DNA of 8,744 bases from JBGZFC01 sp041846575 (GTDB lineage: Bacteria; Bacteroidota; Bacteroidia; Bacteroidales; Dysgonomonadaceae): NCBI GenBank assembly GCA_041846575.1, contig JBGZFC010000130.1:1-8744 (forward strand). The letters run 5' to 3'. Below are positions 5,399 through 8,744 of this stretch, piece after piece (the stretch's first letter is position 1; each line of letters starts with the position of its first letter). Below the pieces are notes generated by a model that did no database searches, was not told the origin of the DNA, and saw nothing but the letters and a program-made list of their open reading frames with translations. The translations under genes were made by a program, and so were the position numbers.

Positions 5399-6703
5399 AT
5401 GAAAAACAGAGGCATCATTTCGGTTATCCTTGTCGAATTGTCAAGATTTATTATTGGCGTAACATTCCTCTTCTCAGGGTTTGTTAAGGCTGTTGATCCA
5501 TTGGGTTTTACATACAAAATTCAAGATTACTTGATTTCGTTTGATTTGACAGATTTATTTGCGATGGCGCTGCCAGTGGCAGTCGTTATGATAGTTGCCG
5601 AATTTTCAATAGGAGTATTCGTTTTAACAGGTATATATCGAAAAATTTCATCAATTGGAGCAACTCTGTTTATGGCTTTTTTCTTGCCCCTTACGTTGTG
5701 GATAGCAATAAAAAATCCAGTAAAAGATTGCGGATGTTTTGGCGATGCCTGGGTTATCGGCAATTGGGAAACATTTTATAAAAATATTGTTCTGGCTGTA
5801 TGTTCTGCCGTTTTATTAATTAATCGTAGTAAAATAAAACCGCTATTTTCGAAGCATACGGCTTGGATGGTCGCATTATTTGGTGTTGTTTTCGGTGTCG
5901 TTTTCTCGATATACAATATTATTAATCTGCCTGTTTTCGATTTTCGTCCCTATAAAATTGGAGAAAACATTACCTCCAACATGTATGTTGACCCTGCAAA
6001 AGCAGATCAATTTGAAAACATTTTTATCTATAGTAAAAACGGAGAAGAGCGAGAATTTACGGAGGAGAACTATCCCTGGAATGACTCAACGTGGACATTT
6101 ATAGATATGAAAACCAAATTGGTAAAAGAGGGGGAAAAACCCAAAATTGAGGATTTTTCTATTCATTCTCTTTCGTTTGAGGATTTTTCTGATGACGACT
6201 TTGCTCCCGAGCCTGTTGATATTACCGAACAGATTTTATCTGATCCGGCATACTCTTTTCTAATGGTGGCGTACGATTTGCAAACGATGCGTACTAAGCG
6301 GATAGAGAGTTTTAAGGAGATAAGTCGTCTGTCGAATCAATATGGATATAATTTTTATTTGGTAACATCATCATCAACAGAGCAAATAGAAGATTGGGCA
6401 GAGTCGGCAGGAGAAAAGTTTCATATTTGTCATGCAGATGAGCGTGTGCTTAAAACAATGATTCGTTCAAATCCGGGATTGATCCTGATTAAAGATGGAA
6501 ATGTAATTAATAAATGGGCTGATAATGAGGTGAGGTTTGTTGCCGAGAAAGTTAAACAGAACAAATTTTCTGAAATTGTAACACCACGTAAAAATTTTTC
6601 AACCACGTTGATAGTTGTAATATTATTGTTTGTAGTTCCATTACTGATTATAAAGTTTTTAGATATTAAATTACAGAAGAAAAAACAAACCAATACAATA
6701 TAA
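5399..6703 (+). CDS. DoxX/MauE-type membrane protein with periplasmic thioredoxin-like domain
   Basis: 434 aa, inner membrane. Predicted helices near 8-28, 53-77, 84-104, 127-142 and 154-175 form a DoxX/MauE-like unit: SRFIIGVTFLFSGFVKAVDPLG (15-36) is a typical family start, and KDCGCFGD (109-116) places C111 and C113 on the periplasmic side, as in MauE-type redox proteins. Residues about 185-390 form a soluble region whose second half reads as a thioredoxin fold: SFLMVAYDL strand, a helix, YNFYLVTSSS, and SNPGLILIKDGNVINKW (357-373) with the probable cis-proline P359. At the usual active-site position (about 293-300, DLQTMRTK) there is no CxxC; the only cysteine in the domain is C344. A final helix (402-421) and KKK end place the C-terminus in the cytoplasm, and the positive-inside rule agrees throughout. 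Second gene of the operon, 6 bases after DUF1599 and 4 bases before tpiA. Substrate unknown. Confidence 0.85.
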   Translation: MKNRGIISVILVELSRFIIGVTFLFSGFVKAVDPLGFTYKIQDYLISFDLTDLFAMALPVAVVMIVAEFSIGVFVLTGIYRKISSIGATLFMAFFLPLTLWIAIKNPVKDCGCFGDAWVIGNWETFYKNIVLAVCSAVLLINRSKIKPLFSKHTAWMVALFGVVFGVVFSIYNIINLPVFDFRPYKIGENITSNMYVDPAKADQFENIFIYSKNGEEREFTEENYPWNDSTWTFIDMKTKLVKEGEKPKIEDFSIHSLSFEDFSDDDFAPEPVDITEQILSDPAYSFLMVAYDLQTMRTKRIESFKEISRLSNQYGYNFYLVTSSSTEQIEDWAESAGEKFHICHADERVLKTMIRSNPGLILIKDGNVINKWADNEVRFVAEKVKQNKFSEIVTPRKNFSTTLIVVILLFVVPLLIIKFLDIKLQKKKQTNTI

Positions 6704-6707
6704 AGAT

Positions 6708-7463
6708 ATGAGAAAAAACATTGTAGCAGGAAATTGGAAAATGAATAAAAACCTGCAAGAAGGATTGACCTTAGCAAAAGAACTGAATGCCAGATTACAA
6801 GGTGAAAAATTAAATTGTGAAGTAATTTTAGGAACACCGTTTATTCATTTGGCACAAGTGAGTGAAGCTGTAGATTCAAATAAGATAAAAGTTGCGGCTC
6901 AAAACTGTGCCGATAAAACTTCGGGAGCTTTCACCGGCGAAGTATCGGCAGAAATGGTAGCATCAACAGGTGCTAAATATGTTATTTTGGGACATAGCGA
7001 ACGTCGCACATACTATCACGAAACGCCCGAATTATTGAAAGATAAAGTGAATATGGCTCTTGCAAACGGACTTATACCGATTTTTTGTGTTGGTGAAGTA
7101 CTTGAAGAGAGAGAACAGGAGAAACATTTCGAAATTGTAAAATCACAAATCGAAAAATCTCTGTTCGACCTCTCAGAGTCGGATTTCTCGAAAATAGTTT
7201 TGGCTTATGAGCCGGTTTGGGCTATTGGTACAGGAAAAACGGCTACTGCCGCTCAGGCACAAGAGATGCACGCGTTTATCCGCACGGTTTTGGAAGGTAA
7301 ATATGGTAAAGATATTGCCGAAAACACATCTATTCTTTACGGTGGAAGCTGTAATGAGTCAAACGCGAAAGAACTGTTTTCCAACAAAGATGTCGATGGC
7401 GGATTGATTGGAGGGGCATCTTTGAGTGTCGAAAAATTTATGCCGATTATTGAAGCGTTTTAG
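6708..7463 (+). CDS. tpiA: Triose-phosphate isomerase
   Basis: Interconverts dihydroxyacetone phosphate and glyceraldehyde 3-phosphate in glycolysis and gluconeogenesis; cytoplasmic TIM barrel, 251 aa, normal length. Substrate-binding N9 and K11 lie in AGNWKMN (7-13). LGHSERR (94-100) holds the electrophile H96, and AYEPVWAIGTGK (166-177) holds the catalytic base E168 and the mobile loop 6. SILYGGSCN and DGGLIGGASL supply the phosphate-binding loops. AAQNCADKTSGAFTGEVSAEM (63-83) is the usual family segment. All key residues are present. The start is fixed by MRKNIVAGNWKMN, where the family begins, and the ATG comes 4 bases after the previous stop, so translation is probably coupled. Third gene of the operon. 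Confidence 0.98.
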   Translation: MRKNIVAGNWKMNKNLQEGLTLAKELNARLQGEKLNCEVILGTPFIHLAQVSEAVDSNKIKVAAQNCADKTSGAFTGEVSAEMVASTGAKYVILGHSERRTYYHETPELLKDKVNMALANGLIPIFCVGEVLEEREQEKHFEIVKSQIEKSLFDLSESDFSKIVLAYEPVWAIGTGKTATAAQAQEMHAFIRTVLEGKYGKDIAENTSILYGGSCNESNAKELFSNKDVDGGLIGGASLSVEKFMPIIEAF

Positions 7464-7482
7464 TTTTAATAGATAGAGGGTT

Positions 7483-7989
7483 ATGAAATTTAATTGTAAA
7501 AATCAGGTAATATTATTGATTCTGTTTATGTTGTGTGCTCCATTGATGGCTCAAAACAACAGAGCAATCGTAGATGAACTGACAAAAGATTCACCGGACA
7601 AAGGAACCGTGAGAATTTATGAAGATGAATCAATAAGGCAGATAGTTGGGCGAGATATGGCTCCGCCACGTACCGTCTATTCTACACGCGATGGAGATGT
7701 TCAGTACGTTAAAATGCGTGGTTACAAAATTCAGGCTTTTTCGGGAAACAACCAACGTACGTCAAAAAATGAAGCATATTATAAGCAGGGACTTGTAAAC
7801 TCATCTTTCCCCGAACACGAAACAGTTGTATCTTTTGATTCTCCGTTTTGGCGTTTGAGGGTGGGCAACTTTAAGTCGAGAGAAGAAGCAAATGAAGTAC
7901 TCAAAACAATGAAAGCAGCTTTTCCTGCTTTTGGAAAAGAGATGTATATTGTTGTAGATGAGGTAAAAATACCTGTTGGCACGCTTTAA
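7483..7989 (+). CDS. Secreted SPOR-domain protein
   Basis: 168 aa. A signal peptide (about 1-24: MKFNCKNQ, then VILLILFMLCAPLMA) probably ends LMA|QNN. The cysteine in the hydrophobic stretch (C18) is followed by APL; LMLC-like lipoprotein processing is conceivable but the AxA-type site fits better. After a polar linker (25-75, with the conserved-looking APPRTVYSTRDG) comes one SPOR domain at about 77-163: VKMRGYKIQAFSGNN at its first strand, the helix SKNEAYYKQGLVNS, FDSPFWRLRVGNFKSREEANEVLKTMKAAFP, and a last strand MYIVVDEVKIP. The RLRVGNFKSREEA signature is the core of the fold. SPOR domains bind peptidoglycan strands lacking stem peptides, typically at the division septum. Fourth gene of the operon, 19 bases after tpiA; GAGGG lies 5 bases before its ATG. 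Confidence 0.88.
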   Translation: MKFNCKNQVILLILFMLCAPLMAQNNRAIVDELTKDSPDKGTVRIYEDESIRQIVGRDMAPPRTVYSTRDGDVQYVKMRGYKIQAFSGNNQRTSKNEAYYKQGLVNSSFPEHETVVSFDSPFWRLRVGNFKSREEANEVLKTMKAAFPAFGKEMYIVVDEVKIPVGTL

Positions 7990-8004
7990 AAAATATATAA
8001 TAAA

Positions 8005-8580
8005 ATGTCATCAGAAGAACAGGAAAAAAACAGAAAAATTATTGCAAGCCATGTAAAAGAAATTATCTCGTTGTTGGGAGAGAACGTAAACCGAGAAGGC
8101 TTGATTAAAACCCCCGAACGTGTAGCAAAGGCTATGCAATCCCTTACAAGGGGATATTGGCAAAATCCGGAAGAAATATTGCGGTCGGCTCTATTCGAAG
8201 AAGATTACAGGCAGATGGTTATAGTGAAGGATATCGGTTTCTATTCTCTTTGTGAGCACCATTTATTGCCGTTTTTCGGGAAAGCACACGTGGCTTATAT
8301 TCCAAACGGGCATATAACGGGATTGAGTAAAATTGCACGTGTGGTAGATGTTTTTTCGCATCGTTTGCAAGTGCAGGAGCGTTTGACGACACAAATAAAA
8401 GAGTGTATTCAAAATACGCTAAGTCCGATGGGAGTTATGGTGGTGATAGAGGCACAGCACATGTGTATGCAAATGCGTGGAGTGGAAAAACAAAACTCCA
8501 TAACAACAACCTCCGATTTTACGGGAATATTCAATCAACAAAAAACACGAGAAGAGTTTATTGCTTTGATAAAACAGTAA
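8005..8580 (+). CDS. folE: GTP cyclohydrolase I (type IA)
   Basis: Converts GTP to 7,8-dihydroneopterin triphosphate, the first step towards tetrahydrofolate and other pterins; a cytoplasmic homodecameric zinc enzyme. 191 aa. EGLIKTPERVAKAM (31-44) is the usual N-terminal helix. YSLCEHHLLPFFGKAHVAYIP (80-100) gives zinc ligands C83 and H86 and the catalytic H85. GLSKIARVVDVFSHRLQVQERLT (106-128) is the substrate-binding core. EAQHMCMQMRGVEKQNS (149-165) gives H152 and the third zinc ligand C154, followed by TTTSDFTG. By correspondence with the E. coli enzyme (C110, H113, C181) the site is complete, so this is the zinc type IA enzyme. Last gene of the operon, 15 bases after the SPOR gene. No T-tract terminator is seen after it; the next feature is a long inverted repeat. 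Confidence 0.97.
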   Translation: MSSEEQEKNRKIIASHVKEIISLLGENVNREGLIKTPERVAKAMQSLTRGYWQNPEEILRSALFEEDYRQMVIVKDIGFYSLCEHHLLPFFGKAHVAYIPNGHITGLSKIARVVDVFSHRLQVQERLTTQIKECIQNTLSPMGVMVVIEAQHMCMQMRGVEKQNSITTTSDFTGIFNQQKTREEFIALIKQ

Positions 8581-8585
8581 TTGCA

Positions 8586-8744
8586 ATTATCCCAGATTAC
8601 GCAGTAGAAAAGATGCCTCTTGTTTAAATTGTTGATATATTGTAAATTAATGAAGTTTGTCAAAAAAAACTTTGCAAAATCTATCTCATTGAATTATAGC
8701 TTATTGTCTGTTGCTTAAAAGCCTACTGCGTAATTTGGGATTAT
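8586..8744. repeat. Long inverted repeat, possible MITE-like element (right end at window edge)
   Basis: The left arm 8586-8607 and the right arm 8723-8744 are reverse complements at 20 of 22 positions; each contains the shared core ATTACGCAGTAG or its complement. They enclose 115 bases of AT-rich sequence without a gene, including a smaller inverted repeat AAGTTT (8653-8658) / AAACTT (8667-8672). The left arm begins 6 bases after the folE stop. Size and layout fit a miniature inverted-repeat element or REP-like unit; a large hairpin at the operon end is the alternative. The right arm reaches the last base of the window, so its true end and any target-site duplication cannot be seen. Confidence 0.55.

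Noticed and set aside
6430..6837. Minus-strand reading frame of 135 codons across the DoxX-like/tpiA junction.
   Set aside because: Antisense to two well-supported genes; its hydrophobic translation follows from A-rich codons on the + strand.
8403..8627. 74-codon + strand frame overlapping the end of folE and the inverted repeat.
   Set aside because: It mostly overlaps folE in another frame, and its translation has no recognisable motif.

Overview
The window is a stretch of AT-rich bacterial chromosome with every recognisable gene on the + strand. It looks like a member of the Bacteroidota, most probably order Bacteroidales. Three things point there: promoters of the form TTTG-N20-TAnnTTTG instead of the sigma-70 consensus; few Shine-Dalgarno sequences ahead of the starts; and the gene run DUF1599 - DoxX/MauE-like protein - TpiA - SPOR protein - FolE, which I recall as typical of Bacteroidales (memory, not a search). 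The genus cannot be named from this window.

Layout. (1) 60-803: shikimate dehydrogenase (aroE), probably the last gene of an operon that begins upstream. (2) 1029-1919: an inner-membrane-anchored coiled-coil protein of unknown function, behind a good Bacteroidota promoter (968-999). (3) 2016-2618: a secreted protein of unknown function. (4) 2619-3210: about 590 bases without a gene, G-rich on the + strand, containing several stem-loops, a perfect 20-bp palindrome and a 12-bp tandem repeat. (5) 3223-3684 and 3725-4735: nucleoside diphosphate kinase and a secreted M23 peptidase with a LysM domain, 40 bases apart and likely co-transcribed, ended by a strong intrinsic terminator (4760-4800). (6) 4850-8580: a tight five-gene operon (spacings 6, 4, 19 and 15 bases) driven by a promoter whose -33 element lies inside the 3' arm of the preceding terminator. 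(7) 8581-8744: a non-coding tail holding a 22-bp inverted repeat (20/22 matching) that looks like the ends of a small non-autonomous mobile element or a large hairpin; it runs to the window edge.

How the genes relate. AroE (chorismate pathway), Ndk (NTP pool), TpiA (glycolysis) and FolE (first step of pteridine/folate synthesis) are core metabolism. The M23-LysM protein, the SPOR protein and the DoxX/MauE-like protein act in the envelope: peptidoglycan cleavage, peptidoglycan binding and probably periplasmic redox or thioredoxin-fold chemistry. The second operon mixes the two classes.

I see no CRISPR array, phage module, toxin-antitoxin pair or defence cassette. The most interesting points are the long structured gap before ndk, the terminator/promoter overlap at 4760-4812, the inverted repeat after folE, and the MauE-type protein whose periplasmic thioredoxin-like domain has no CxxC.
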